Assembly: GCA_016213775.1 (NCBI GenBank)
Contig: JACQZR010000041.1
Location: forward strand, 1-43,752
Direction: 5' to 3'
Length of the DNA: 43,752 nucleotides
Origin: Acidobacteriota bacterium
Lineage (GTDB): Bacteria; Acidobacteriota; Terriglobia; Bryobacterales; Bryobacteraceae
Shown here in pieces: positions 33,142 through 42,474 of this stretch; within the stretch, counting starts at the first letter, position 1, and every line of letters starts with the position of its first letter. Under the pieces are notes generated by a model, which was not told where the DNA came from, did no database searches, and saw only the letters and a program-made list of their open reading frames with translations. The position numbers were made by a program, and so were the translations under genes.

Positions 33142-34368
33142 ATGCGGAAATCGGACTTGCGCGAGGCTAACCAGCGCCTCCTCCTGAACATCATCCGGCA
33201 GCACCCTGTTTCGCGCGCCGACATCGTCAGGATCACCGGATTCTCCGCCAGTTCGGTCACCTTCGTCGTGAACCGCATGATCAAGCAGGGGTTGCTCAGC
33301 GAATCTCGCAGCGCCGGCCCGGCACAGGTTGGCAGACGGCCCTTGTTGCTGCGTCTTCAGCCTGGTTCGCTCCTTGCTGCCGGCGTCGAGATCGCACGTT
33401 CAGAAGCTCGCGTCGCCATCGCCGACGTCAACGGCGTCATCCTCAAACAACGCACCGTTCCCTGGCACCCCGACCACCACATCTTTCTTGTACGTGTCCG
33501 CGAAACCATTCGCGGTCTTGTCGCCACACTCGCATCCGGACGGCTGTTAGGAGTTGGCGTGAGCCTTGCCGGCACCATCGACCGCACCGCCGGCCACGTC
33601 GTCGCCGCGGAGAATCTCGGCTGGCTCGATGTCGACGCTGGAAGCATCCTTTCACATGGCTCAGCCGAACCCTTCTATTTTGAAAACGACGCCAAATCGC
33701 GCGCCCTAGCAGAGAGATGGTTCTGCCCGCCGGGTGCAAAGCAGCTCGACAATTTTGTGTTCGTTGCCTTGCGCCCGGGACTTGGCACTGGCGTCATCAG
33801 CGATGGACGCCTCCTGCACGGCGCTTTCGGCGCCGCTTCCGAATTCGGCCACACCAGCCTCTATCCGGACGGGCGGCGCTGTGTCTGTGGCGGCATCGGC
33901 TGCTGGGAGGAGTATGCCGCACAAAGGTCCCTCGAACGGCTGTATTGCGAAAAGCGAAGAGCCGCGCACCAACCACAATCGGATCCCGCGGGTACGGACG
34001 TGGACGAAATCATTCGACTCGCCCGTAACGGTTCCCCACTCGCCCTCGACGTGCTGCGGGAAATCGCCACCTACCTGGGGATGGGCTTCTTGAACCTCAA
34101 TGCCGCTTTCGATCCCGAGGCCATCGTCGTCGGCGACTACCTCGCCTCGGCATGGGATCTGATGAAGGACTGGGTTTGGGAGACTATGCGCGCCCGCACG
34201 GCCCAACAGCACCTGAGCCACCTCCGCATCATTCCCTCCATCCATGGAAATGACTCCGCCCTGAAGGGCGCACTGGCTCTCGTCCTTTCCGATTTCTTCA
34301 CTGAGTACGCACCCCCCGCCGCCAAATCCACTCCCCGGAAGACCGCCCATTCGCGGCGCTCCCACTGA
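33142..34368 (+). CDS. ROK family transcriptional regulator / sugar kinase-like protein
   Basis: 408 residues from ATG 33142 (MRKSDLREANQRLLL), where ROK regulators normally begin; in-frame ATGs at 33118 and 33094 are possible. N-terminal winged helix about 1-60 (SRADIVRITGFSASSVTFV), then an ROK fold with GVGVSLAGTID, FENDAKSRALAERW, EFGHTSL (His237) and the zinc motif CVCGGIGC (Cys247, Cys249, Cys254). NagC/Mlc/XylR-type repressors with this layout sense sugars or phosphosugars. It sits between the divergent Gfo/Idh operon and the Oar-like receptor gene, both plausible targets. Confidence 0.92.
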   Translation: MRKSDLREANQRLLLNIIRQHPVSRADIVRITGFSASSVTFVVNRMIKQGLLSESRSAGPAQVGRRPLLLRLQPGSLLAAGVEIARSEARVAIADVNGVILKQRTVPWHPDHHIFLVRVRETIRGLVATLASGRLLGVGVSLAGTIDRTAGHVVAAENLGWLDVDAGSILSHGSAEPFYFENDAKSRALAERWFCPPGAKQLDNFVFVALRPGLGTGVISDGRLLHGAFGAASEFGHTSLYPDGRRCVCGGIGCWEEYAAQRSLERLYCEKRRAAHQPQSDPAGTDVDEIIRLARNGSPLALDVLREIATYLGMGFLNLNAAFDPEAIVVGDYLASAWDLMKDWVWETMRARTAQQHLSHLRIIPSIHGNDSALKGALALVLSDFFTEYAPPAAKSTPRKTAHSRRSH

Positions 34369-34405
34369 TTTCACATTTCCTCCACTGCTGCCCGCGCCAA
34401 TCCCA

Positions 34406-34468
34406 TTGACAACCGTGTTCCCGATATATACACTAACTGTACTAACTGTTCTCCGAGCCTCTGCTCGG
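34406..34468 (+). promoter_or_regulatory. Promoter with tandem-repeat operator candidate before the Oar-like receptor
   Basis: A perfect TTGACA (34406-34411), a 17-nt spacer and TACACT (34429-34434) form a good sigma-70-type promoter. The 9-mer ACTAACTGT occurs twice in direct tandem (34432-34440 and 34441-34449), covering the -10 box and the predicted start. A CCGAGC/GCTCGG hairpin with a CTCT loop follows in the leader (34453-34468). The repeat is a plausible binding site, perhaps for the ROK protein encoded just upstream. Confidence 0.6.
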
Positions 34469-34511
34469 TAGCTTCAACGTCTACACATCACTTTGTGGGA
34501 GGACCCTTACA

Positions 34512-37500
34512 ATGGAGATCCGGCGCACTTCCGCGGCATTCCTGATCGCCGCATTCACCTTCCTGTGGCTCCCAAGCCTCATTGCACAGTCCACACAGGG
34601 CAGCATTCTCGGGGTCGTCTCTGACTCCGCTGGAGCACTAGTTCCCGGTGCAACCGTTACCGTCAAGAACGAGGGAACCAACTTCACCCGCACCATCAAG
34701 ACTGACGAGAGCGGCGGCTACCGCGTGTCCGCACTCGAGGCCGGTTTCTATCAGGTGAATGTCGCCATCACCGGTTTCAAGACCTTCAGCCAAACCCGTA
34801 TCGACTTGGCGAGCGCGCAAATCAAACGCATCGACGTCCGCCTGGAGATCGGCGACGTAGCCACCACGCTCACGGTGGAGGGCGGCACCTCTCAGTTGGA
34901 GACCGAAACCGTTACCCTCTCCAACTTGAAAACCTCCCGCGACTTCGCCCAGCTTCCACTTAGCATCTTCGGCCGCGGCTGGGCCAATGTCACCAACGTC
35001 ACCGCCGGCATCCAGAGCACCAGCGGTTTTGAAGTCAACGGCGCTCGCGACACCGCCAACAACTTCACCGCCGACGGCATTTCCGTCAACGACATGATCA
35101 GCAGCCGCAACACAGCCAACGGCTTCTCCGGGGACCTCGAAACCTTCCAGGAAATCAAGATCCTCACCGCCAACACCTCGGCGGAGTATGCGCAGGTGGC
35201 CCAGTTCGCCGCAGTCAGCAAATCGGGAACCAACTCGCCGCATGCCAGCTTCTACTGGGGCAACTTCAACAGCAGTTTCTCCTCGCGCAGTTGGGCCGAC
35301 CGCGTCCCCGTCGCGTTCATCAACCACAATATGTTCGCGCTGCTCGGCGGCGGTCCGGTCTACATACCAAAGGTCTACGACGGCCGCAACAAGACGTTCT
35401 TCTTCGCTTCCTACAGCGGTGCGCGCTATCGCGAAGCTTCCCGGTCGTTCCTCAGCGTTCCCACGCCCGCCATGCGGCAGGGTAACTTCTCTGCCCTCGG
35501 CGCGCTCATCCCGATAGTGGACCCCCTCAATAACCGCACGCCGTTCCCCAACAACACCCTGCCCGCCAGCCGCATCAACTCCAGTTCCCAGAAGCTGCAG
35601 GACCTGATCTATCCGGATCCCAACCTCGTCGGCCAGGGCACCTTCGGGATGACGCAAAACTACTACGCCGACCCAGGCCACGCCTTCGATTCCAACGTCT
35701 CCTCCTTCCGCGTCGACCAGAAGATCAGTGAGAAGAACGTGTTGTTCACCCGTGTCGGCTTGACTCACACTAACGGCGACACCGTGCGCGGCCCCCTCAA
35801 AGACTACTGGGGCCCGGGGAGCATTATCAGCAATATCCCTGGACGCAGCGTCGTCGTTTCCGATACACACACCTTCCGGCCTACTCTGGTGAACGAACTC
35901 AAACTCGGCTTCAATCGCACCTACAGCGAGTCCAAGGATTTCAATTTCGGCGCTGACGTGCTCTCGCAGCTCGGTCTGCAAGGCATCGACAATCCCGACA
36001 AGGATCCAGCCATCGGGGGCATGCCCCAATTCACCTTCGGCGGAGCGATCGGATTCGCCGCCAGCACCACGCGCAATCAAGCCTATACCGCGCAGAACAC
36101 CTATCAGATCATCGACAACGTCTCCTGGTACCGCGGACGCCACGCCATGAAGTTCGGCGCCGACATCCGCCGCCTCCAGGTGAACAATCAGAACAAGCCG
36201 CTGTCGATTCGCGGCGCGTACTCGTTTGACGACCGCCTCACCGGACTTAGCTACGCCAACTTCCTGCTCGGCTGGCCGTCTGGTGCAACGCGCGGCATCG
36301 CACGTCCCAACGCCTATCCGCGGAGCACGTACACGGGTTTCTACTTGCAGGATGACTTCAAACTTCATCCGCGCATCACTCTCAACTTCGGACTCCGTTA
36401 CGAATACCAGCTCCCGTGGGTGGAGAAGTTCGACCGCATGTTCACCTTCGAGCCTTCCACCGGCAGCATGATCACCGCCGGGTCCTCCATTCCCAAAGAC
36501 TTGGTTCCGGCAGTTGCCGCCTCGCTTCCCATCCGCACGGCCGCGGCCGCCGGCCTCCCCGAGCGCAGCATGATGTTCAACGACGGAAACAATTTCAGCC
36601 CGCGTCTCGGCTTGGCCTACCGCCCGTTCGGCAATGCCACCACCGTTCTTCGCGCCGGGTACGGTCTGTACGCTCAGTTCTGGCCCGGCTTGCTCGGTCT
36701 CAACCAGACCGGAGGCCCCTGGCAGTCCAGTGAGGGATTCATCCTCGAAAACGCGAACGTGCCGGCGATTCAGTTTCCCAATCCGTTCCGGACCACTTCG
36801 TCCTTCGCCGGCGTACAAACGATCAGTGGCGTCAACTCGCGCTTCCCCGTCGAGCGCACGCATCAGTGGAACCTGTCAGTAGGGCGTCAGATTCTCGGAA
36901 TGGCAGTGGACATCGGCTACGTCGGAACGCGCTCATTGAATGTTCCCTACGGCGAAGATCTGAACCTCCTCCGCCCCAGCACCACCCCCTTCAGCGCCGC
37001 CCGCCGTCCCTTTCCACGTTTCAACACTGCCGCCCTCGTCCAAAGCGGCGTCTCCGCTACCTATCACGGGTTCACCATTCAGGCTGACCGCCGCATGTCG
37101 AAAGGCCTCTGGTTCAACGTCAACTACACATTCGCCAAAGCCCTCACCGACGGCGGACTCAACGGCTACACCGCGGGCATCCAGCAGAATCAGTATGCGC
37201 GCTTCCTCGAGCGCGCCGACGATCCGGCCATCCGCCGCCAGCAACTTCGCTTCAGCTACGTCTTCGACATTCCTGTGGGGCGCGGTCTGCGGGCACTCAA
37301 CAACATGCCCCGGCCTCTCGACTTCTTCATCGGCGGCTGGCAGCTCGCCGGCATCACCACCATGGTCACCGGTCCGCGTCTCAGCCCGGGTTACTCCAAC
37401 GCCGACCCGGCGTTCACCAATCAGTTCTCCGGACGCCCCGACCGTGTGGGCAACGGTAATCTCGATTCCGCTGACATGCGCGACTTGATTCGCAACCGCC

Positions 37501-37799
37501 GGCCCATCCTCGACAGTTCGGCGTTCGTTCTTCCCGTTACCGGGCGTGGCTTCTACGGTAACTCCGGGCGCTTCATCCTCACCGGCCCTGGTTCGATGGT
37601 CTGGAACGCCGGCATCCACAAGAACTGGAAATTCGCAGCCGAACGCGCCGTGATGCAGTTCCGCTGGGAGATGTTCAACGCCTTCAACCGCGCCAACTTC
37701 AGCGCCCCCGGCACTAACATCCAAGGCGGCACTTTCGGTCTCGTCACCACCGCCGGCGCGGGCCGCTCGATGCTGTTCGGTCTGCGGTTCGAGTTCTGA
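34512..37799 (+). CDS. Oar-like TonB-dependent receptor
   Basis: 1095 residues, ATG with GGGAGG nine nt upstream. Signal peptide about 1-26, carboxypeptidase-regulatory-like domain about 28-115 (GSILGVVSDSAGALVPGATV), plug-like region about 120-250 (GFEVNGARDTANNFTADGIS), and a very long barrel ending in Phe (LRFEF). This is the large Oar/SusC-like type that is expanded in Acidobacteriota, thought to import oligosaccharides or peptides with TonB. No SusD partner gene is visible. Own promoter upstream; the following hydrolase gene is separated by a hairpin array. Confidence 0.92.
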   Translation: MEIRRTSAAFLIAAFTFLWLPSLIAQSTQGSILGVVSDSAGALVPGATVTVKNEGTNFTRTIKTDESGGYRVSALEAGFYQVNVAITGFKTFSQTRIDLASAQIKRIDVRLEIGDVATTLTVEGGTSQLETETVTLSNLKTSRDFAQLPLSIFGRGWANVTNVTAGIQSTSGFEVNGARDTANNFTADGISVNDMISSRNTANGFSGDLETFQEIKILTANTSAEYAQVAQFAAVSKSGTNSPHASFYWGNFNSSFSSRSWADRVPVAFINHNMFALLGGGPVYIPKVYDGRNKTFFFASYSGARYREASRSFLSVPTPAMRQGNFSALGALIPIVDPLNNRTPFPNNTLPASRINSSSQKLQDLIYPDPNLVGQGTFGMTQNYYADPGHAFDSNVSSFRVDQKISEKNVLFTRVGLTHTNGDTVRGPLKDYWGPGSIISNIPGRSVVVSDTHTFRPTLVNELKLGFNRTYSESKDFNFGADVLSQLGLQGIDNPDKDPAIGGMPQFTFGGAIGFAASTTRNQAYTAQNTYQIIDNVSWYRGRHAMKFGADIRRLQVNNQNKPLSIRGAYSFDDRLTGLSYANFLLGWPSGATRGIARPNAYPRSTYTGFYLQDDFKLHPRITLNFGLRYEYQLPWVEKFDRMFTFEPSTGSMITAGSSIPKDLVPAVAASLPIRTAAAAGLPERSMMFNDGNNFSPRLGLAYRPFGNATTVLRAGYGLYAQFWPGLLGLNQTGGPWQSSEGFILENANVPAIQFPNPFRTTSSFAGVQTISGVNSRFPVERTHQWNLSVGRQILGMAVDIGYVGTRSLNVPYGEDLNLLRPSTTPFSAARRPFPRFNTAALVQSGVSATYHGFTIQADRRMSKGLWFNVNYTFAKALTDGGLNGYTAGIQQNQYARFLERADDPAIRRQQLRFSYVFDIPVGRGLRALNNMPRPLDFFIGGWQLAGITTMVTGPRLSPGYSNADPAFTNQFSGRPDRVGNGNLDSADMRDLIRNRRPILDSSAFVLPVTGRGFYGNSGRFILTGPGSMVWNAGIHKNWKFAAERAVMQFRWEMFNAFNRANFSAPGTNIQGGTFGLVTTAGAGRSMLFGLRFEF

Positions 37800-37848
37800 T
37801 TTGCGACTCTACTGCACTATGGGTCGGCGCAAGAATTCGACACGTGGC

Positions 37849-38004
37849 GCAGACTCTCAGTCTGCCGCGCCGAGACTCATCTCGGCGCTCTGGAGTTTGT
37901 ACATTCGCCGTCTTGTGGGGCGGCCAATCCTGGCCGCGGCTGGCCTTTCCAGGCCAGCCAACGCCGGGCTTCAGCCCGGCCCGCGCCGAGACTCATCTCG
38001 GCGC
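37849..38004. repeat. Array of six perfect hairpins
   Basis: Six palindromes in 156 bp: 37849-37865 (7-bp stem GCAGACT, loop CTC), 37867-37888 (9-bp stem GCGCCGAGA, loop CTCA), 37920-37937 (GCGGCCA, loop ATCC), 37938-37959 (GGCTGGCCT, loop TTCC), 37963-37980 (GCCGGGC, loop TTCA), and 37983-38004, which is identical to the second one. Five of the six have a 4-nt loop. The last is followed by a T-rich stretch and could terminate transcription. No protein is plausible here. It resembles dispersed REP-like palindromes rather than a single terminator. Confidence 0.9.
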
Positions 38005-38030
38005 TTCTTTCAGACTTTTGCGTGAACCCT

Positions 38031-40040
38031 ATGCGCCTGCTGTTTGTTCTCCTTCTCGCCACCACGGTGTGGGCCCAGGCCCCCAACACCCGTAGGCACA
38101 CACCCACCGAGCGATATGAGCTCTTCAGGAAGAATCTGGCTCTGCGGGGCGAAACCATCACTCGCGATCAGTTCCGCGGCATCGCTAATCTCGACGACTG
38201 GAAGCGGCGGCGTCCCGAGGTGCGCCGCCAATTCCTCGACATGCTCGGGCTCCATCCCATGCCCGCGCGCACTCCGCTCAACGCCCGCATCACCGGATCC
38301 TTTCAACGCCAGGGCTATCGCGTCGAGAAGATCGTGTTCGAGAGCAGTCCCAAATTATACGTCACCGCCAACCTCTACCTGCCGGCCGCCGCAAGCGCAT
38401 CCGCCCGTCACCCCGCCATCGTCTACGTCACCGGCCACTCGCCTGGTCCCGCCGGCGCCAAGGCCCACTACCAGCACCATGGCATCTGGTTCGCCAGGAA
38501 TGGCTTCGCCGCCTTCGTACTCGATACCATCGAGTTCGGGGAAATCCCCGGCATCCACCATGGCGTTCACGATCTCTCCATGTGGCACTGGCTCTCCCTC
38601 GGCTACACACCCGCCGGTGTGGAAACCTGGAATGCCATTCGCGCTTTGGATTACCTGGAAACGCGCCCCGAAATCGACTCCGCTCGTGCCGGCATCACCG
38701 GACGATCCGGCGGAGGCGCAGTCACCTGGTTCACCGCCGCGGCCGACGATCGCTTCCAGGTGGCCGCACCGGTTCACGGCACCTGGAGTGTCGGCCCGCA
38801 CGTCGCCAACGATGTGGTTCGCGAGAACTGCGACTGCATCTATTTCTGGAACACCTACCAGATTGACCTCCCGCTTGTGGGCGCACTCATCGCCCCACGC
38901 CCCTTGAAGATCATCAACGCATCAAAGGACGGCACCTTCCCTCCCTCCGGCTACGAGCCGGTGACCCAATGCCTTCGCCCCGTCTATGAGTGGTACGGCG
39001 CCGCCGGGAAGCTATCCGAGTTCGCCGAACCCACGGGCCATTCCGACACGCCTGCCTATCGCAAAGCCTCCAATGAATGGCTCAACCGCTGGCTGCGCAA
39101 TGACCTCACGCCGTTCGATGAAAGCGGTATCCAGCGTGAGGACGAGTCGCAGCTCACGGTCCTCGATCGTTATCCGCCCGATGCCATCAACGAAGGCGTC
39201 CATCGCACCTTCATCCCTGCCTATCAGCCCAAACAGTACTCGTCCCTCGCGGCCTGGAACAAGCGCCGCGACGAATTGACCGCGGCCCTTCGCGACAAGG
39301 TCTACCGTACCTTCCCCAAAGCGCGCGTCCCCTTTGATACGTGGAAGAGCAAATACAGTATGTGGACCGAAAGGTACGCCGACTCGTTCAACGTGGAATT
39401 CAACACCGAGGAGAGCCTCCGCGTCCACGGCCAGTTGTTCATCCCGCGTAACGGCAAGACGCGCCATCCCGCTTTGATCTTCGTCAAAGGCAAAGACGAC
39501 ATCGTCTTTTCGGTCGATTTCGACCGTCTGCTTTCCGCCTTCTCCAACCATGTCGTGCTCGTCCTCAATCCGCGCGCCGTCGATTACCCCATGGACGTCA
39601 ACCGCACCGCCATCACCAAGATGACCGTTCCCCTGCTCGGCGGCACCCTCGAATCGCTCCAACTTTGGGATATCCTTCGGTCTGTCGATTTCCTGGTGGA
39701 CGAAGAGAAGTTCGACCTCGCTTCCATCTCCGTTTACGGGCGCAAGGAGATGGGTGTGCTCGCTCTCCATGCCGCCGCATTCGATAAGCGAATCAGCCGG
39801 GTAATCCTCGACGATCCTCCCTCTTCCCACTGGCAGGGGCCCGCGCTCCTCAACGTTCTCCGCATTACCGACATTCCGGAGGTCGCCGCCATGATGGCCC
39901 CGCGCGAAATCGTCTCCCTCACGCCTTTGCCGGAAGCCTTCCGCTACACGCGCGCCATTTATCAACTCCATGGAAAAGGCAATCCCATTCGCCAGGCAGC
40001 CTCGCTCGGTGAAGCGCTAAAAGTATGGGAGTATCAATGA
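38031..40040 (+). CDS. Exported two-module alpha/beta hydrolase
   Basis: 669 residues from ATG 38031, preferred over a GTG nine nt upstream because the signal peptide starts here (MRLLFVLLLATTVWAQ). The first module (about 30-360) is an acetyl-xylan-esterase/dienelactone-hydrolase-like domain with IVYVTGHSPG and a nucleophile elbow GRSGGG (Ser226). The second half (about 400-660) repeats a hydrolase-like order (HPALIFVKGKDDIVF, then VLVLNPRAV), but its elbow reads YGRKEMG without Ser. An ester or glycan-side-chain substrate is likely given the neighbours. Its stop overlaps the start of the next gene (ATGA), so the two are coupled. Confidence 0.88.
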   Translation: MRLLFVLLLATTVWAQAPNTRRHTPTERYELFRKNLALRGETITRDQFRGIANLDDWKRRRPEVRRQFLDMLGLHPMPARTPLNARITGSFQRQGYRVEKIVFESSPKLYVTANLYLPAAASASARHPAIVYVTGHSPGPAGAKAHYQHHGIWFARNGFAAFVLDTIEFGEIPGIHHGVHDLSMWHWLSLGYTPAGVETWNAIRALDYLETRPEIDSARAGITGRSGGGAVTWFTAAADDRFQVAAPVHGTWSVGPHVANDVVRENCDCIYFWNTYQIDLPLVGALIAPRPLKIINASKDGTFPPSGYEPVTQCLRPVYEWYGAAGKLSEFAEPTGHSDTPAYRKASNEWLNRWLRNDLTPFDESGIQREDESQLTVLDRYPPDAINEGVHRTFIPAYQPKQYSSLAAWNKRRDELTAALRDKVYRTFPKARVPFDTWKSKYSMWTERYADSFNVEFNTEESLRVHGQLFIPRNGKTRHPALIFVKGKDDIVFSVDFDRLLSAFSNHVVLVLNPRAVDYPMDVNRTAITKMTVPLLGGTLESLQLWDILRSVDFLVDEEKFDLASISVYGRKEMGVLALHAAAFDKRISRVILDDPPSSHWQGPALLNVLRITDIPEVAAMMAPREIVSLTPLPEAFRYTRAIYQLHGKGNPIRQAASLGEALKVWEYQ

Positions 40041-41377
40041 CCCCTCAATCCCGGCGACAGTTCTCGATAGCCGCTTTCGGCGGCTTGGCCACTTCCCTTG
40101 CGGCGCAAATCGGTGGCCAGCGCCCGCGTCAATCCGAAACCGTCAAGGTCCTGAATCCCGCCAACCGCGTTCCCGTTGCGCTCATGATCGACGATTCCAC
40201 TTGCCTGGTGAACCTCGCTCACTTTGGCATTCCACACTTCGCCGAAGTGTTCCCTGATCGCTATAAGCAGAACTGGCGCGCGCTCCCCCGCGAAATCCCC
40301 GACTCCTTTGTTCGCCGCTTCGGGGAGTGGTGCCACGAGCACGGCGTCAAAGGCAAGTACAGCATCGTCCCCTATCCCGCATGCACGGGCTGGCTGGACC
40401 GCGACATCCCAGGCTGGTCCAAACGTGAGCTTGACGACAGCCTGCGCCTTGTCAGAACACTGATGCTTCCCGATTGGGACATCCACCCGGAAATGATCTC
40501 CCACACCTGGGTCATCGACACCAAGACCGGCCGTCCTTACCCGGACCGCACCGACCAGTACATGGAGAACTTCCGCTGGACCGACGGCAAGTCCGCCGAT
40601 CAGCTCGCCGAGTACATGTCCTACGCTCTGCGCATCCTGCGCAATGTGGAGCTGCCGTGTGAAGGAATCACCACGCCGGGCGGCTTTGCTGGACGCGTGC
40701 TCCCTGCCCTGGCACAGGCAACACTCCAGTCCTGTCGCGACGTGTTTAAAACCGAAACGCCGCACTACTTTCGTCACGCCATCACGGACGGCCGCAGTGT
40801 GGCTCCCCGCGTCGAATACGCTTCCGGCCTCGAATCTTCTTCCCCTCAGTGCGTGGTTTCCATCATCGCCTGCACGTCGGATTGGTTCGGCGGCTGGGAT
40901 GGCCTCGAACCCTGCTCACTCGACAAGATGATCACAGCAGATTCCAAGGGCGGTCGCCTGCCCGAGGTGATCCGCAGAGGCGAGCCCGCGGTTATATATG
41001 GTCACTGGCCCGGCTTCTACTGCAACGGCCAGGAGACCGGCTTCCGAGTCTTCCAGCAAGTGGTCCAGCGGCTGCGATCCGGATACGACAACCTCATCTG
41101 GATGAAGCTCAGCGAAATTTCCCGCTACTGGGCTGCCCGCGAGCTCACTCGCATCGACAACGCCCCCGGCGTCACCCGGTTCACCGCACCCTTTGCCTGT
41201 CCCCAATTCACAGTCCGCTTCCGCGGCCAGTCCGCCGCCCCACCGAAGTTCAATTCGACACCGCTAACGGAAGTCTCCAGCCCGCTCGCCCTGAAAAGCG
41301 GCGCCTGGACGCGCGACGCCGCAACCATCATCGCCTGTGTTGACCTGCCCAAAGGCGAGTCCACCTTGTCATCGTGA
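40037..41377 (+). CDS. Tat-exported polysaccharide-deacetylase-like protein
   Basis: 446 residues from ATG 40037, overlapping the previous stop. Twin-arginine leader (SRRQFSIAAFGGLA). NodB-like pieces are visible: VALMIDDSTC in place of the first Asp motif, IHPEMISHTW with two His, HGVKGKYSIVPYP, and TTPGGFAGR like the family R-x-PgG motif. The arrangement is divergent, so enzymatic deacetylation is uncertain. Coupled to the hydrolase upstream. Its last 9 bp overlap the end of the convergent gene. Confidence 0.75.
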   Translation: MTPQSRRQFSIAAFGGLATSLAAQIGGQRPRQSETVKVLNPANRVPVALMIDDSTCLVNLAHFGIPHFAEVFPDRYKQNWRALPREIPDSFVRRFGEWCHEHGVKGKYSIVPYPACTGWLDRDIPGWSKRELDDSLRLVRTLMLPDWDIHPEMISHTWVIDTKTGRPYPDRTDQYMENFRWTDGKSADQLAEYMSYALRILRNVELPCEGITTPGGFAGRVLPALAQATLQSCRDVFKTETPHYFRHAITDGRSVAPRVEYASGLESSSPQCVVSIIACTSDWFGGWDGLEPCSLDKMITADSKGGRLPEVIRRGEPAVIYGHWPGFYCNGQETGFRVFQQVVQRLRSGYDNLIWMKLSEISRYWAARELTRIDNAPGVTRFTAPFACPQFTVRFRGQSAAPPKFNSTPLTEVSSPLALKSGAWTRDAATIIACVDLPKGESTLSS

Positions 41378-42295
41378 GGCTTTCAACGTTTTCAGGTCCT
41401 TCCACGCGTTGCCAGCCTCATCGCGCTTGAGCGCGCCGAATGGCCCGACCACCCAAATTGAGTCCTTCACCACGAGCATTCGTTCCGCGAACGCCCAACC
41501 TTCCAGAGGCTGTGGCTTCCATGTCTCGCCTCCATCTTCGCTCAACAGCAGCGTGTTCTCGCTCGCGATCCAACCACGGCCCGCCCCATCGAAAATCACC
41601 GAAGTGAAGGAATTCCGTGCCGGAGCTTCCTGCGCCTTCCACGTGAGTCCGCCGTCATTCGTTCGCAGCACCTGACCCAGAATCCCCAACGCCCAGCCGT
41701 TCTGAGGATCGCGGAAATAGACCGAATTCAACGACCACAACAGCAGGGGCGACTGGACGACCTCCCACTTCGCACCGCCATTCACCGTGCGCAGCATCGT
41801 GCCGTTCCACCCAGCCACCCATCCGTTCCGTGCATCGGCAAAGTACACCGCCTCAAGCGACTGCGACGTCCCCGAAGCCTGTGTCTTCCATGTCGCGCCG
41901 CCATCGGTGGAATGCAACACGGTTCCGCCCGCACCAACAATCCAGCCGAGGTCCCCAACAAAATGCACGTCGCGCAGATTCTGTTTGGCGGGAATCGCAA
42001 CTGCACTCCACTGCGCACCTCCATCGCTGGTAAGAAGCAGCGTCCCTTGATCGCCCCCCACAAATGCGCGATTCTCCGCCACCGCCTCAACAGTCCGCAG
42101 CCGCTCCATTGACGGCAGCTTCGACTCCCGCCACGTTGCCCCAGCGTCGCTACTGACGTAGGCGCGCTGCTGATCACACAACAACCACACCTGCTCGCCG
42201 GCAGCAGAAGCATCCTCAATCCAGCAGGGCGCCCGGTTCAACGACTGTGCCACTGCCTCTGACACCCAAATCCCAAAGAAAACCAAGAGAAGCAT
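41369..42295 (-). CDS. Exported Ycf48/Hcf136-like BNR-repeat protein
   Basis: 308 residues with a signal peptide (about 1-17, ending EAVAQ). Six or so Asp-box/BNR repeats (SSDAGATWRE, TSDGGAQWSA, STDGGATWKT, TNDGGLTWKA, SEDGGETWKP) and GWIVG or GWVAG strand words fit a seven-bladed Ycf48-type propeller. Ycf48 proteins help photosystem II assembly in phototrophs; the same fold in this non-phototrophic setting is a surface or periplasmic protein of unknown function. Convergent with the deacetylase-like gene, with 9 bp shared. Confidence 0.87.
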   Translation of the reverse strand: MLLLVFFGIWVSEAVAQSLNRAPCWIEDASAAGEQVWLLCDQQRAYVSSDAGATWRESKLPSMERLRTVEAVAENRAFVGGDQGTLLLTSDGGAQWSAVAIPAKQNLRDVHFVGDLGWIVGAGGTVLHSTDGGATWKTQASGTSQSLEAVYFADARNGWVAGWNGTMLRTVNGGAKWEVVQSPLLLWSLNSVYFRDPQNGWALGILGQVLRTNDGGLTWKAQEAPARNSFTSVIFDGAGRGWIASENTLLLSEDGGETWKPQPLEGWAFAERMLVVKDSIWVVGPFGALKRDEAGNAWKDLKTLKASR

Positions 42296-42399
42296 CCCAG
42301 CACCTCACTTGTTTCACGAGTCGAGTTCCCTCAACATCTAAACAATACTCCATCGAACGCCAACCTGCCTTCATCGTCATCCGCGCCTTCGGATCCGGA

Positions 42400-42474
42400 G
42401 ATTCACTCGTCCAGAGCCGGGCTGCGGTCCCCATCGACCTTGTCACGCTGTACAAGGCCCTCGGGGGCGGCTGG
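42400..42474 (+). pseudogene. C-terminal fragment of a TolC/NodT-type efflux outer-membrane factor
   Basis: The plus-strand frame reads DSLVQSRAAVPIDLVTLYKA followed by LGGGW, the characteristic last helix and end motif of NodT-family RND outer-membrane factors. No start, lipoprotein signal or barrel precedes it, and the frame continues past the usual end. The rest of the 42296-42716 gap shows no other recognisable gene; open frames there on both strands are not supported. The piece is likely a relic of a deleted efflux gene. Confidence 0.6.

Noticed and set aside
34638-36863. Long minus-strand open frame (about 741 codons)
   Set aside because: Antisense shadow of the Oar-like receptor; Glu/Val/Gly-rich without domain motifs or ribosome site.
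37849-38004. CRISPR-like array
   Set aside because: The units are self-complementary and mostly differ from one another, with no regular spacers and no cas genes; they are hairpins, not CRISPR repeats.
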